Assembly: GCA_049799955.1 (NCBI GenBank)
Contig: JBARIW010000102.1
Location: forward strand, 13,868 to 77,867
Reading direction: 5' to 3'
DNA length: 64,000 bases
Origin: JBGTFE01 sp049799955
Lineage (GTDB): Bacteria; Acidobacteriota; Blastocatellia; Pyrinomonadales; Pyrinomonadaceae
Position 1 is the first letter of the stretch; each line of letters starts with the position of its first letter. The notes under the pieces were generated by a model that was not told where the DNA came from, ran no database searches, and was given only the letters and a program-made list of their open reading frames with translations. The position numbers and the translations under genes are program-made. Below are positions 52,622 through 62,585 of the stretch, piece by piece.

Positions 52622-53968
52622 ATGTATATAAATTGGATAAAAATCAAAAATTTGCGTTGTTTCCGAGAGGCTGAGATTGAACTACAATATCGCGGAAAAC
52701 CACGTAAGAAGAACCAAGAAGAGTTGCAGTTTCCTAATATAAATCTTTTGCTTGGCAATAACGGTTCCGGAAAATCTTCAATGTTGAGAGCCCTGGCATT
52801 AGTCTCGCTGGCGCCTGTATTGGAAAGAAGCTCTGGATTGGTTTTGAATGGAATGGTTCGAAATGTCGATGGAATTTCAGCGAATCTCGAAGATACCGAG
52901 TTGTCCGCCGAATTAATTTTACATGAACAAGATTTAGAAGGCTTCAGCAGAAAAAAATCGTCTGAAATTAACGTGAGTTCCCGAATAAAACGAAGACGTT
53001 CAATTGAAGAACTGCGTTCGGAAACTCCTGAAGAAGAAATTCCGGATAAAATATTTGAAGATTATTCGCCTGCCTTTTTAGTGGTGGGTTACGGCGTCAC
53101 TCGAAGGTCTGAAGAAAGTAGTAATTATAATTTCAAAGAACAATCCAAAATTCGCCGCGTTCGTTATTCACGCGTCGCGGGCTTATTTGAAAATAATTAC
53201 GGTTTAATTCCGCTTAAATCATGGCTGCCGCACATGAAGAATGAAAACAAAGGACGCTACTCTCAGGTTGTTAAATTGATTGACCTTATTACGCCTGAAG
53301 ATGTGGAGTTTAGCGGAGAATTTATCGAAGAAGAATTCTACTTCAATTTTGGCGAGACAAAAATTCCTTTCGGTTCGTTGTCGGATGGTTACAAGAGTTT
53401 TATCGGGTGGGTTGCCGATTTGCTTTATCACATTTGTATGGGCTGCCCCAGCGGCAAGAAATTGGTCGATAATTACAGCCTGGTTTTGGTAGACGAAATT
53501 GATTTGCTGCTCCATCCCGAATGGCAGCGAACGGTTATTCAATCACTTGCAGAACATTTGCCGAATGTGCAGTTCGTTTTTACGACACATAGTCCGATTG
53601 TGGCAAGCTCGGTAGAGAAAGAAAATATTTATGTAATGGAAGAAGATTGGGATGGCTCAGCTACAATCAAACAGTATGACGAAAGAATTTACGGGCTTAA
53701 TGCTGAGCAGGTTTTATTGAGCTCGTATTTCGGGCTTCGGACAACTCGTCCCGCAAGTTTCGTTGAAAACGTGCTTGAGCCTTTAATCGAGAAATCAATA
53801 AAGGGCGATCACAAGGCGACGCTTCAATTTATGGACAAAATTTCGGGTCCTGCGGATTCATCGATTACCGAATCGGATTCAGCGACAAGAAATGTTGAAA
53901 AACTTGACCGTTCGAGATTCAAGAGTCTTTTAAATAATTACAAGAAAACGTCTTTAGTTAAAGAATAA
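52622..53968 (+). CDS. ptuA: ABC-type ATPase, probable PtuA of a Septu defence system
   Basis: 448 residues. Walker A is GNNGSGKSS (about residues 45-53), an ABC-like signature SLSDGYKS, Walker B LVLVDEIDLLLHPEW followed by the H-loop FTTHSP. This is the SMC/AAA-21 type of ATPase used by PtuA, RloC and other defence effectors. The HNH gene starts 26 nt downstream, which matches Septu (PtuA-PtuB). AT-rich relative to the trp genes on both sides. Whether it senses phage here is inference. Confidence 0.8.
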   Translation: MYINWIKIKNLRCFREAEIELQYRGKPRKKNQEELQFPNINLLLGNNGSGKSSMLRALALVSLAPVLERSSGLVLNGMVRNVDGISANLEDTELSAELILHEQDLEGFSRKKSSEINVSSRIKRRRSIEELRSETPEEEIPDKIFEDYSPAFLVVGYGVTRRSEESSNYNFKEQSKIRRVRYSRVAGLFENNYGLIPLKSWLPHMKNENKGRYSQVVKLIDLITPEDVEFSGEFIEEEFYFNFGETKIPFGSLSDGYKSFIGWVADLLYHICMGCPSGKKLVDNYSLVLVDEIDLLLHPEWQRTVIQSLAEHLPNVQFVFTTHSPIVASSVEKENIYVMEEDWDGSATIKQYDERIYGLNAEQVLLSSYFGLRTTRPASFVENVLEPLIEKSIKGDHKATLQFMDKISGPADSSITESDSATRNVEKLDRSRFKSLLNNYKKTSLVKE

Positions 53969-53994
53969 TAATTTATCAGAAAGGAGAAAAAGCA

Positions 53995-54942
53995 ATGATT
54001 TGTTATTCTATCTTAGACGAAGCGGAAGTCGTAAATCTCAAAACTCATAAGGAAATTCGTAAGGCTGAAAAGGATAAGCTGGAAAATTTGATAAATGACC
54101 ACGTAAAAAATGAAAATTTAAAGGATTGGTTGACTGAAGCACGAAATCGCACGGACACATACATTGCCAAAAAAGAATACTTTGAGCCGCCTAAAGGTAA
54201 TTGGAGTGAAATCAAGGAAGTTTATAAAAAACTGCAAGCGAATAAATGTGCGTATTGTGAACAGAAACTAGAAGATAGAGGGATTGCCCATGACGTAGAA
54301 CACTACCGTCCAAAAAAAATTGTAAGAGTTTGGCTAAATAAAGCCCGGAAAAAAACGCTCGGGTTTGATTTTGACGATCAAAAGAGTGACGGATATTACA
54401 AGCTTCCATATAATATTTTTAATTATGTAACCTCTTGCAAAGTATGTAATACCTCGCTGAAAGGAAATTATTTTCCAATTGAACAACCTCGAAAAAATGA
54501 TTCAGACGACCCGGATGATTTAAGAAAGGAAAAACCTTATATACCATATACGCTGGGAAATCTTGATGAAGACAAGGCGGAAGATCTGATTTCTTTTGAA
54601 GGCTACACACCGATAATTAATCCGAACTTAACCGATCCGAACAAAAAAAATCGCGCCTTATTGACAATTAAATTTTTTGAATTGGAAATCCGCAAGACTT
54701 TAATAAAACAACGCTGCGAAGTAATCAAACAAATTCTTGAGGCTATTGAAACAATTAGCGAAACCGGCAATCCACTTAGAAAAACACAAGCCGAAAAAGA
54801 CCTTGAGCGTTTACAGGCGCATACAAGCGAACACGCAAATTGTGCCAGAAGCTTTTATAATATTTGTCTCACCGATGCCGATAAAGCCTTTGATTTATAC
54901 GAAAAAGCCGTTGAGTTTATAGAGAAAAATCCGAATACCTGA
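53995..54942 (+). CDS. ptuB: HNH endonuclease, probable PtuB of a Septu defence system
   Basis: 315 residues, GGAG 8 nt before the ATG. The nuclease core is CAYCEQKLED...DVEHYRPK...NYVTSCKVCNTSLKGNYFP: two CxxC pairs with a DxEHYxPK in place of the canonical HH/DH motif. PtuB proteins have this CxxC-HNH arrangement. The C-terminal 100 residues are helical. It ends 19 nt before trpA, so the pair is cotranscribed with trp. In Septu, PtuA and PtuB assemble into a complex that degrades nucleic acid on phage infection. Confidence 0.78.
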   Translation: MICYSILDEAEVVNLKTHKEIRKAEKDKLENLINDHVKNENLKDWLTEARNRTDTYIAKKEYFEPPKGNWSEIKEVYKKLQANKCAYCEQKLEDRGIAHDVEHYRPKKIVRVWLNKARKKTLGFDFDDQKSDGYYKLPYNIFNYVTSCKVCNTSLKGNYFPIEQPRKNDSDDPDDLRKEKPYIPYTLGNLDEDKAEDLISFEGYTPIINPNLTDPNKKNRALLTIKFFELEIRKTLIKQRCEVIKQILEAIETISETGNPLRKTQAEKDLERLQAHTSEHANCARSFYNICLTDADKAFDLYEKAVEFIEKNPNT

Positions 54943-54961
54943 TAAAGATACTCAACGGAAA

Positions 54962-55771
54962 ATGAATAGATTAGAAAATCGTTTCAATTATTTGCGTCGG
55001 GGAGTTTTCGGTGGATTTATTCCTTTTATCGTCGCGGGCGACCCTGATTTGCAGACGACGAAAGAGCTGATTTTAGAACTCGGCAGATTGGACGCGAGCG
55101 TTATCGAGCTTGGCGTTCCGTTTAGCGACCCGGTTGCGGACGGCGTTACGATTCAGCGTTCAGCCGAGCGCGCTTTGCGTAATTCGATTAGCGTAAAAGC
55201 TATTCTTGATATTGTCGCCGAGGCTCGCGGCGAGGCTTGCGAAACTCCGATAATTTTGTTCAGTTATTTCAACCCGATTTTGCAGTTCGGGCTGGAAAGA
55301 TTTGCGGAAAAGGCAAAAGATGCGGGAGTTGACGGCGTTTTGATTACGGATTTGGTGCCGGAAGAAGCTGAAGAGTTTCGAAATATTTTAACTGAAAAAG
55401 ATTTGGCTCTGATAATGCTCGCCGCGCCGACTTCGAGCGATGAACGCCTGCGAAAAATTACCGGAAAAGCAAGCGGTTTTGTTTACGCGGTTTCACGCGC
55501 GGGCGTTACGGGCGCAAGGCGCGAAACGAGTTCTGATGCGGAAAATCTTGTCGAAAGATTACGGAAATTCACCGATTTGCCGATTGCGCTCGGCTTCGGA
55601 ATTTCAAATGCCGAACAGGTAAAAGAAACATGGAAATATGCAGACGCGGCGGTTGTCGGCTCTGCAATCGTCGCGGAAATGATAAATCTCGCGCCGAATC
55701 CCGATTCTGTTCCCGAAGATTTTGTAAAACAAATCAGCAATTTTGTCGGAAAACTTTTGCCAAAAGAATAA
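54962..55771 (+). CDS. trpA: Tryptophan synthase alpha subunit
   Basis: 269 residues. GFIPFIVAGDPDLQTT, ELGVPFSDPVADGVTIQRSAERAL with the catalytic Glu/Asp pair, and VSRAGVTGARRE phosphate loop. It cleaves indole-3-glycerol phosphate and channels indole to TrpB. In most operons trpA directly follows trpB; here two defence-type genes intervene. Convergent with the DUF2339 gene, 4 nt apart. Confidence 0.96.
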   Translation: MNRLENRFNYLRRGVFGGFIPFIVAGDPDLQTTKELILELGRLDASVIELGVPFSDPVADGVTIQRSAERALRNSISVKAILDIVAEARGEACETPIILFSYFNPILQFGLERFAEKAKDAGVDGVLITDLVPEEAEEFRNILTEKDLALIMLAAPTSSDERLRKITGKASGFVYAVSRAGVTGARRETSSDAENLVERLRKFTDLPIALGFGISNAEQVKETWKYADAAVVGSAIVAEMINLAPNPDSVPEDFVKQISNFVGKLLPKE

Positions 55772-55775
55772 ATTT

Positions 55776-58244
55776 TCAATTCTCGCTTACAATCTCCGGT
55801 TCATTCGTTTCAAAAATCAGATGTTTATATTTGTTGTAAAGGAATGAAACGATAAGCAGCAGAATTCCGAGCGAAACGAAAACAATCGTTTTGGAAATCG
55901 TATCGAGTTCGGCAATGTCGTAAAAGAAAAGCTTTGCCAGAGTAAAGCCGAAAAGCGCAATCGCGCCGACGCGCAGATGTTTATTGTTTTGATAAATTCC
56001 CAGAATTATCAAGACGAGCGCGTAAATTCCCCACAAAATGCTCAAACCGAGCTTGTAAGAGTCTTTATAGCCGAGAATATCCATCAAATTTATCAGCTCG
56101 CTGCTCAAAATAAGCCAGAGCGAAACATAAAGGACAAATTCAAAAGTCTGTTTTAGTGAATCTTCGGGCAGAACTTCGCGCAAAAATTCTTCTTTTGTGT
56201 ATTTGAACAGGGAAAAAATCGAACCGGCGACGAAAACATAGGAAATATAACGGATGAGAATGTGCATTATGCCGCGATTAGAGGTTTCGCCAATCGATTG
56301 AAGCAGATAGGTTTCGCGCAAAACTCCCAGAAAATAAAGCCCGATTGCCAGAAAAATCATTAACGAAAAAATATTTAAGATAATCGTTGCATAAGCTAAA
56401 GCCGTATTCTTCCATCTTTTTATATTGACGAAAGATAAAACGGTCAGGAAAAACATCGTGTAGTTGATTTGCCATAGGGCGTTGAAAAAACCGATGTCTT
56501 TGCCGGCGCGTAACTGATTTTCAAGAAGTGGCGAATGGAAATCAATAACATCGGTTACAGTCATTTGAAAATGAAAATAATTGTGGATTTGCATTCTAAA
56601 AGTGTTGTAAAGCGCGCACAGGGCAATCGTCGGAATCAGATAGCTCAAAGGTTTGTGAATTTCCGCGTCGAGCGCGGGTTCATATTTTTCGTCCCTGTTC
56701 AAAAAATGTATAAAAGTAAAGGCGCAGACGAAAACACACGATGTTATAAAAGTTCCGTTAAAGAAACTGTAGCCGCTTTGCCTGATGTCGTTAAAGACGC
56801 GAAAATCATTGAACGCCATCCAATCGGCAATAAGACTGACGGTTGCCAGAAACATCAGCGGAAAAGAGTAATATTCGTAAAGCCGAATCTGTTTTGCGCG
56901 TCCAATCCAGAATAGAATCGCGGCTTCGACAGTCCAGACGAGCGTTACAAAATTTCCGTCAAGCTGGACGGGAACGGCAATCGTCGCAAACGTCAGAACC
57001 AGCGCCGAAAGCAGATAAATCAAATCCTGCGGAATGAGTTTCAAACGGCTGACGGCAAAAGCGAAAACGAAATGAATCGCGGCATTTACAGCCGTAAAAA
57101 GCCCGAGATAGTTCGCAAATCCTTCGTTGCGGTCGAGAATCGAATAGCCGAAACCGTAAAAAATAAATGAGTTTGCCAGAATCAGAACGATGTTTTCAAT
57201 CGCGACATTTTCGCGCGAAATAAGCTTGTATGCGATGAAAGTCAGGTAAAAAATCAGGAAAAATATGGTCAGAAAAATCAGCGCGAGATTAAAATGCCCG
57301 GCTGTCTGATATTTTATTAAGTAAAAGCCGTAAAACGTCGTCCATGTGAAAATAAACGATGTGTAAAAAAGCGGCTTCCAGTATTTTTTCAGCGAAATCG
57401 CCAGAATTCCGCCGTTTATAATTGCAATATAAGCGAATAGAAAAGCATAATTGCCGGAATTGTCGCTCAAAAGAAACGGAACCGCGTAAGCTCCGACAAG
57501 TCCGATGTGCGCGATGACCTGACGATTATAATTTATCGCCGCCGCGACCGTGAAAGCCGTAAAAATCAGCATCAGCGCAAACGCCGATGTTTGGGGAAAA
57601 AGCCCGTAAAGACTGTATGCGAAATAGGTGATAAAATACATTATCGCCATCGCGCCCGAAAGCAGAACCGCGCTGAAATTGTGATATTTCGGCTTTAATT
57701 TCAAGGCAAAACCGAGCAGACCGAAGCCGAACGCGTAGCCTAAAATGATGCGCGTTAAAGGACTGATAAGATTTCGGTCAATCGCGTACTTCGCGCCGAT
57801 GGCGACGCCGACGACAAGAATAACGATGCCGATTTTGCTCAGAAGATTTTCGCCGATAAATTTTTCGAGATTGGCTTTGAGCGGCTCTGCCTGCGGCGCT
57901 TTTTGAGGAAATTTTGAATGATAAGTTTCGTTTGAAGCGGAAGTTTTATAATTTGCAGATTGTTTCTGCTGATTGTAGTTTGGCTGATAATTCGGCTGCG
58001 CCGGCGGTTTTTCTTCGTTCGCTGCGGAAGTCTCCGCCTTTCGCGTCGGCGGAATATATTCTCTGACCGGCGGCTTGTTTTTTGTTTCAGCCTGCGGCTG
58101 CGCGTTTCGCTTTTGCTGGACGGCGCGCAGAACATTTATTTCATACCGGATTTGACTTATTTCTTTGTCGAAATATCCTTGATAAGTAACGATTTTATCC
58201 AATCGTAATTGAAGCTGTTCTATTTTTTCGTCGATTTCGGACAT
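55776..58244 (-). CDS. DUF2339 polytopic membrane protein
   Basis: 822 residues. An N-terminal coiled coil (residues 1-35), a Pro/Gln-rich stretch to about 125, then some two dozen membrane helices to the C-terminus. The pattern ENLLSKIGIVILVVGVAIGAKYAIDRNLISP is the DUF2339 start. Function unknown; the family is found in many phyla. Single gene. The size and helix count suggest a transporter or sensor, but nothing proves it. Confidence 0.88.
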   Translation of the reverse strand: MSEIDEKIEQLQLRLDKIVTYQGYFDKEISQIRYEINVLRAVQQKRNAQPQAETKNKPPVREYIPPTRKAETSAANEEKPPAQPNYQPNYNQQKQSANYKTSASNETYHSKFPQKAPQAEPLKANLEKFIGENLLSKIGIVILVVGVAIGAKYAIDRNLISPLTRIILGYAFGFGLLGFALKLKPKYHNFSAVLLSGAMAIMYFITYFAYSLYGLFPQTSAFALMLIFTAFTVAAAINYNRQVIAHIGLVGAYAVPFLLSDNSGNYAFLFAYIAIINGGILAISLKKYWKPLFYTSFIFTWTTFYGFYLIKYQTAGHFNLALIFLTIFFLIFYLTFIAYKLISRENVAIENIVLILANSFIFYGFGYSILDRNEGFANYLGLFTAVNAAIHFVFAFAVSRLKLIPQDLIYLLSALVLTFATIAVPVQLDGNFVTLVWTVEAAILFWIGRAKQIRLYEYYSFPLMFLATVSLIADWMAFNDFRVFNDIRQSGYSFFNGTFITSCVFVCAFTFIHFLNRDEKYEPALDAEIHKPLSYLIPTIALCALYNTFRMQIHNYFHFQMTVTDVIDFHSPLLENQLRAGKDIGFFNALWQINYTMFFLTVLSFVNIKRWKNTALAYATIILNIFSLMIFLAIGLYFLGVLRETYLLQSIGETSNRGIMHILIRYISYVFVAGSIFSLFKYTKEEFLREVLPEDSLKQTFEFVLYVSLWLILSSELINLMDILGYKDSYKLGLSILWGIYALVLIILGIYQNNKHLRVGAIALFGFTLAKLFFYDIAELDTISKTIVFVSLGILLLIVSFLYNKYKHLIFETNEPEIVSEN

Positions 58245-58361
58245 ATTATAGAATGATTTTTTGTTGCAGAGATTTTTTTTGCTTGAAAGTTTTTCGAACG
58301 AAACTTATAAAATACTAGCTTAAATAGGTACTTTTGGAAAGATTTTTTTGATTAAACCAAT

Positions 58362-60020
58362 ATGAAACGAATTATAAAAGCCCCGACCGGCAGCAAACTG
58401 ACCTGCAAAAACTGGCTCTCGGAAGCCGCTTATCGGATGATTCAGAACAATCTCGACGCGGATGTCGCGTTTGACCCCGATAATTTAATCGTTTACGGCG
58501 GGCGCGGCAAAGCGGCGCGGAACTGGGAATCGTTTGACGCGATTTTGGAATCGCTGAAAAATCTCGAAGCCGACGAAACTTTGCTTGTTCAGTCCGGTAA
58601 ACCCGTCGCCGTCTTCAAAACTCACACGGACGCGCCGCGTGTTCTGCTCGCCAATTCAAACATCGTTCCGCATTGGGCGACGCAGGAACAATTCGACAAA
58701 TACGAGCGGATGGGCTTAATGATGTACGGGCAAATGACCGCCGGAAGCTGGATTTACATCGGAACGCAGGGAATTTTGCAGGGAACTTACGAAACATTCG
58801 GCTCGCTCGCAAGGCAAAACGGTTGGGGAACACTTGCGGGAAAATTTATTCTGACCGCAGGCTTGGGCGAAATGGGCGGAGCGCAGGCGCAGGCGATTAC
58901 ATTTAACGGCGGCGTGGGTTTACTGGTCGAAGTTGACCGCCGGCGAATCGACAGGCGACTTCAACTGAAACAAGTTGATTTATCAACCGAAGATTTGGAC
59001 GAAGCATTGGAAATGGTCAAAGAATTTACCGCGAAAAAGGAAGCTAAATCCATCGCTCTGCTCGGTAACGCCGCCGAAGTTCACTGGAAACTGCTCGAAA
59101 AGGGAATTATTCCAGACGTTGTAACCGACCAGACTTCCGCGCACGACGTTCTTTACGGTTATATTCCCGAAGGTTTATCCGTCGAACAGGCAAACGAATT
59201 AAGAAAAACCGACGAAGCCGAATACACAAAACGCGCGATGGATTCGATGGCAAAACACGTCGAAGCAATGCTCGAATTCCAAAATCGCGGCGCGATTGTT
59301 TTCGATTACGGAAACAATCTGCGGCAGAGAGCAAAAGACAATGGCGTCGAAAACGCCTTCGATTATCCGGGGTTTGTTCCCGCCTACATTCGCCCGCTTT
59401 TTTGCGAGGGCAAAGGACCTTTTCGATGGGTCGCGCTTTCGGGCGAGAAGGATGATATTTACAAAACCGACGAGGCGATAATGAATCTTTTCCCGGAAAA
59501 CGACCATCTTTCGCGCTGGCTGACGCTTGCCGCGGAAAACGTCGAGTTTCAGGGCTTGCCCGCGCGAATCTGCTGGCTCGGCTACGGCGAACGCGCCAAA
59601 GCCGGGCTCAAATTAAACGAAATGGTTGCGAGCGGCGAGCTGAAAGCGCCAATCGTCATCGGGCGCGACCATCTCGACTGCGGCTCGGTCGCAAGCCCAA
59701 ACCGCGAAACCGAATCGATGAAAGACGGTTCGGACGCAATCGCCGACTGGGTTTATCTGAACGCGATGATAAACTGCGTCGGCGGCGCGACGTGGGTGTC
59801 ATTACATCACGGCGGCGGCGTAGGCATCGGTTACAGCCTGCACGCCGGACAGGTAATCGTCGCCGACGGCACACCCGAAGCTGCAAAACGCATCGAAAGA
59901 GTTTTAACTACAGACCCCGGAATGGGCGTCGTCCGGCACGTCGATGCGGGTTATGAAGAAGCGATTGAATTCGCAAAAGAAAATGATGTAAAAATCCCGA
60001 TGTTGAAATCAAACGGCTAA
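58362..60020 (+). CDS. hutU: Urocanate hydratase
   Basis: 552 residues, standard family length. LTCKNWLSEAAYRMIQNNLD at the start, the NAD-binding segment TAGLGEMGGAQAQAI, and the signature QTSAHD plus HHGGGVGIGYS near the C-terminus. It adds water to urocanate in histidine degradation. HutG lies at 47174. Its end overlaps the convergent membrane-protein gene by 12 nt. No hut regulator is in the window. Confidence 0.95.
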   Translation: MKRIIKAPTGSKLTCKNWLSEAAYRMIQNNLDADVAFDPDNLIVYGGRGKAARNWESFDAILESLKNLEADETLLVQSGKPVAVFKTHTDAPRVLLANSNIVPHWATQEQFDKYERMGLMMYGQMTAGSWIYIGTQGILQGTYETFGSLARQNGWGTLAGKFILTAGLGEMGGAQAQAITFNGGVGLLVEVDRRRIDRRLQLKQVDLSTEDLDEALEMVKEFTAKKEAKSIALLGNAAEVHWKLLEKGIIPDVVTDQTSAHDVLYGYIPEGLSVEQANELRKTDEAEYTKRAMDSMAKHVEAMLEFQNRGAIVFDYGNNLRQRAKDNGVENAFDYPGFVPAYIRPLFCEGKGPFRWVALSGEKDDIYKTDEAIMNLFPENDHLSRWLTLAAENVEFQGLPARICWLGYGERAKAGLKLNEMVASGELKAPIVIGRDHLDCGSVASPNRETESMKDGSDAIADWVYLNAMINCVGGATWVSLHHGGGVGIGYSLHAGQVIVADGTPEAAKRIERVLTTDPGMGVVRHVDAGYEEAIEFAKENDVKIPMLKSNG

Positions 60021-60524
60021 AGTTTCCGCTTCCGGGGCTTTCGCAATCTCTTCCGGTTTAGTCAGCGCGATTAATAATGGAACGAAAGCCAGATAGCAAA
60101 TCGCGCCGCGAATCCAGCTTAGATGCTGCCAGCGATTGCCGCGCGCGAGCCATTCAGCCGCCGGAACATTGAGTTCGGGGCTTTGCCTGAAAGCGCCGAG
60201 TTCGGGGAGAAAATACGATTGGGTAATAACCAGAATCACGAAATAGATTCCAAAGCTCGTCATTATCAGCTTGCGGCGCGGCTTGATTTTCCAGTTCAGC
60301 GCGAGCGTTATTATCAGCGATAAGATAAGCAGCGGGTGAACCGTCAGCCAGAACCATGCTTCCTGCAAACCGTATTTTCCGTTAACAATCACCGACGAAT
60401 TCGGCAAGTCGGAAAGATACGGCGGGAAATATACGATATGTGAATATGTAATTCCGCCGAGCAGCGTCGCCCAGCAAATAATCGCAAAAAAAAGCGCGTA
60501 TGTTCTAAAGCTTAATCTAGTCAT
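60009..60524 (-). CDS. Hypothetical four-helix membrane protein
   Basis: 171 residues from the ATG at 60524, which has GGAG 8 nt before it; the frame to 60734 overlaps the divergent Cax promoter and is rejected. Four membrane helices. Resembles small DUF1772/DUF4149-like membrane proteins but I cannot place it. Divergent from the Ca2+/H+ antiporter. Confidence 0.7.
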   Translation of the reverse strand: MTRLSFRTYALFFAIICWATLLGGITYSHIVYFPPYLSDLPNSSVIVNGKYGLQEAWFWLTVHPLLILSLIITLALNWKIKPRRKLIMTSFGIYFVILVITQSYFLPELGAFRQSPELNVPAAEWLARGNRWQHLSWIRGAICYLAFVPLLIALTKPEEIAKAPEAETLAV

Positions 60525-60709
60525 AACTGAATCTCCGTGCGTAAAAGTTTGAATGGAATTTAACAGAAAAATGCTAATTTGAAAAGATGGGAAAAGCCGC
60601 ATCCGTTTGAAAACCGCTTTCCGGCTCGCAAACAGGGGTTGGTAAACAGGCGCGAAACTGTGCGATAATTTCCCGAATAAATTTACGTTCGAATCGGAAA
60701 TATAAAACT

Positions 60710-61888
60710 GTGGCAGAAAACAACCCGACATCATCCTGGCTTAAACCTTCTTTAGACTGGCTTTTGATTTTTATCCCCGTCGCCATTGCGTTGCGTTTCG
60801 TTCCGTCGCTTCATTACCCGACGGCGCTTTTCATCATTTCGTGTCTCGCCATAATTCCGCTCGCCGGCTGGATGGGTAAAGGGACGGAGCATCTCGCGGA
60901 GCATCTCGGACCTGCGGCGGGCGGGCTTCTGAGCGCGACTTTCGGTAACGCGGCGGAATTGATAATCGCGATGTTTGCACTATCGAAAGGTTTGCAGGAT
61001 GTCGTCAAAGCTTCGATTACGGGCTCGATTCTCGGAAATCTTCTGCTCGTTCTCGGACTGTCCCTGCTTTCGGGCGGCGTGAAATTCAAGCGTCAGAAGT
61101 TTAATAAAACGGCTTCGAGTATGTCGGCGACGGCTTTAACGCTCGGCGCGGCGGCGCTGCTCGTTCCGACGATATTTCATACGGTCGCCGCAAACGTTCC
61201 GGTCGCGCAGGGCGGTTGGACGCCTGCAAAAGAGCAGAATTTGTCGCTCGCGATTGCCGTCGTTTTAATCATTACATACCTTTTTACGCTCGTCTTTTCG
61301 CTCTACACGCACCGCGATATGCTCGTCTCCGATGAAATGACCGGCGGCGCGGCGGAAGTCGGCGAAGAGCTCGAAAATTCAGGCGAGCACTGGTCAAAAG
61401 GACGCGCGATTGCGGTTCTTCTAATCGCCACATCATTTGTCGCGCTGATTGCCGAATTTCTGGTCGGCGCGGTCGAAGAAGCGGGCAAAACGCTCGGCTT
61501 GACGGAAATCTTCGTCGGCGTCATCGTCGTCGCGATAATCGGCAACGCGGCTGAAAATTCCTCCGCAATCCTCATGGCGATGCGCAATAAAATGGATTTA
61601 TCTTTAGGCATCGCGCTCGGCTCAAGCCTCCAAATCACGCTTTTCGTCGCGCCCGTTTTATTGTTCGCCTCATATCTTTTCGGCGCTCCGATGAATCTCG
61701 AATTTACGATTCCCGAAGTCTTCGCCGTGATGACGGCAATCCTCATCGTCCAGCAAATCTGCGCCGACGGCGAAAGCAACTGGATAGAAGGCGTCCAGCT
61801 TCTCTCGGTCTATGCAGTCCTGGGGATTTTATTTTACTTTCTGCCCGACGCTCATCCGGCAGCCGCAAACACTGTAATTCACCCGTGA
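60710..61888 (+). CDS. cax: Calcium/proton antiporter (CaCA/CAX family)
   Basis: 392 residues from a GTG at 60710. Eleven membrane helices; both alpha repeats are visible: GNAAELIIAMFALSKG and GNAAENSSAILMA, with the acidic residues that bind Ca2+. A charged loop after helix 6 separates the halves. It exports cytoplasmic Ca2+ in exchange for protons. The GTG lacks a strong ribosome site. The next gene starts 14 nt downstream. Confidence 0.93.
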   Translation: MAENNPTSSWLKPSLDWLLIFIPVAIALRFVPSLHYPTALFIISCLAIIPLAGWMGKGTEHLAEHLGPAAGGLLSATFGNAAELIIAMFALSKGLQDVVKASITGSILGNLLLVLGLSLLSGGVKFKRQKFNKTASSMSATALTLGAAALLVPTIFHTVAANVPVAQGGWTPAKEQNLSLAIAVVLIITYLFTLVFSLYTHRDMLVSDEMTGGAAEVGEELENSGEHWSKGRAIAVLLIATSFVALIAEFLVGAVEEAGKTLGLTEIFVGVIVVAIIGNAAENSSAILMAMRNKMDLSLGIALGSSLQITLFVAPVLLFASYLFGAPMNLEFTIPEVFAVMTAILIVQQICADGESNWIEGVQLLSVYAVLGILFYFLPDAHPAAANTVIHP

Positions 61889-61902
61889 TTAAATGAGGTT
61901 TT

Positions 61903-62490
61903 ATGATTATCAATCTCGATTTACTCGACGAAGAATCCGCGACCGAAGCCATTCAAACGGTTGCGGAAATAGCTGAGTCAAACAATGTCGATTGGGCTTT
62001 GGTCGGCGATTTGGCAATGGCGCTTTACGGCAGCGACAGAACGACGAAAGACATTAATATTATCGCCGACAAGCTTTTGCCGCTCGAAAACGCGGGCTTA
62101 CTTCGTCAGGGCGGCGAGCGTTACATCATCAAAACAAATAAAAAATCAGTCGCGGTCGATTGGATTACGCGCAAGGACGAGTTTAAGCAATTATTCAATG
62201 AAGCACTCAGCGAAGCCGTCGAAATAAACGGCGTTCCGGTTTTAACTCCCGAATGGCTCGTCATCTTGAAATTCATCGCCGGACGCTTTAAAGACCAGGA
62301 AGACGCCGTCTTTCTTCTCAGTCGAAACGGTTTGGTTGATAGAAGTCTCATCAAAGAAAACATCATCCGAACTGCCGGAACAATCGCTTGGGGCTTGTCA
62401 AAACACGGCTGCCAGCGTTTATACGATTTAGCCGACGGCAGAACGCGCGAAGAAAAACGCAATGAGATAAACGGCTATATTGATTCTTAA
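61903..62490 (+). CDS. Nucleotidyltransferase-fold protein
   Basis: 195 residues. WALVGDLAMALYGSDRTTKDIN is the polymerase-beta-type nucleotidyltransferase pattern (GG/GS followed by a D-x-D/N), with the second acid possibly in VDWITR. AbiEii and MNT-type toxins or antitoxins share this fold, but no partner gene is adjacent. The neighbouring GGTTTT is a weak ribosome site. It follows cax by 14 nt. Function unproven. Confidence 0.7.
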   Translation: MIINLDLLDEESATEAIQTVAEIAESNNVDWALVGDLAMALYGSDRTTKDINIIADKLLPLENAGLLRQGGERYIIKTNKKSVAVDWITRKDEFKQLFNEALSEAVEINGVPVLTPEWLVILKFIAGRFKDQEDAVFLLSRNGLVDRSLIKENIIRTAGTIAWGLSKHGCQRLYDLADGRTREEKRNEINGYIDS

Positions 62491-62585
62491 AATATTTGCT
62501 TCATTGATATAGATTATGACTTTATAATTGAATCTAACATAAGAAATTGATGCTATAATTCCGATAAATATATAAAGCCGAATTG

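Noticed and set aside
60525..60734. Longer start of the 60009 membrane protein
   Set aside because: The extension overlaps the start of the divergent antiporter gene; GGAG before the ATG at 60524 fixes the start.
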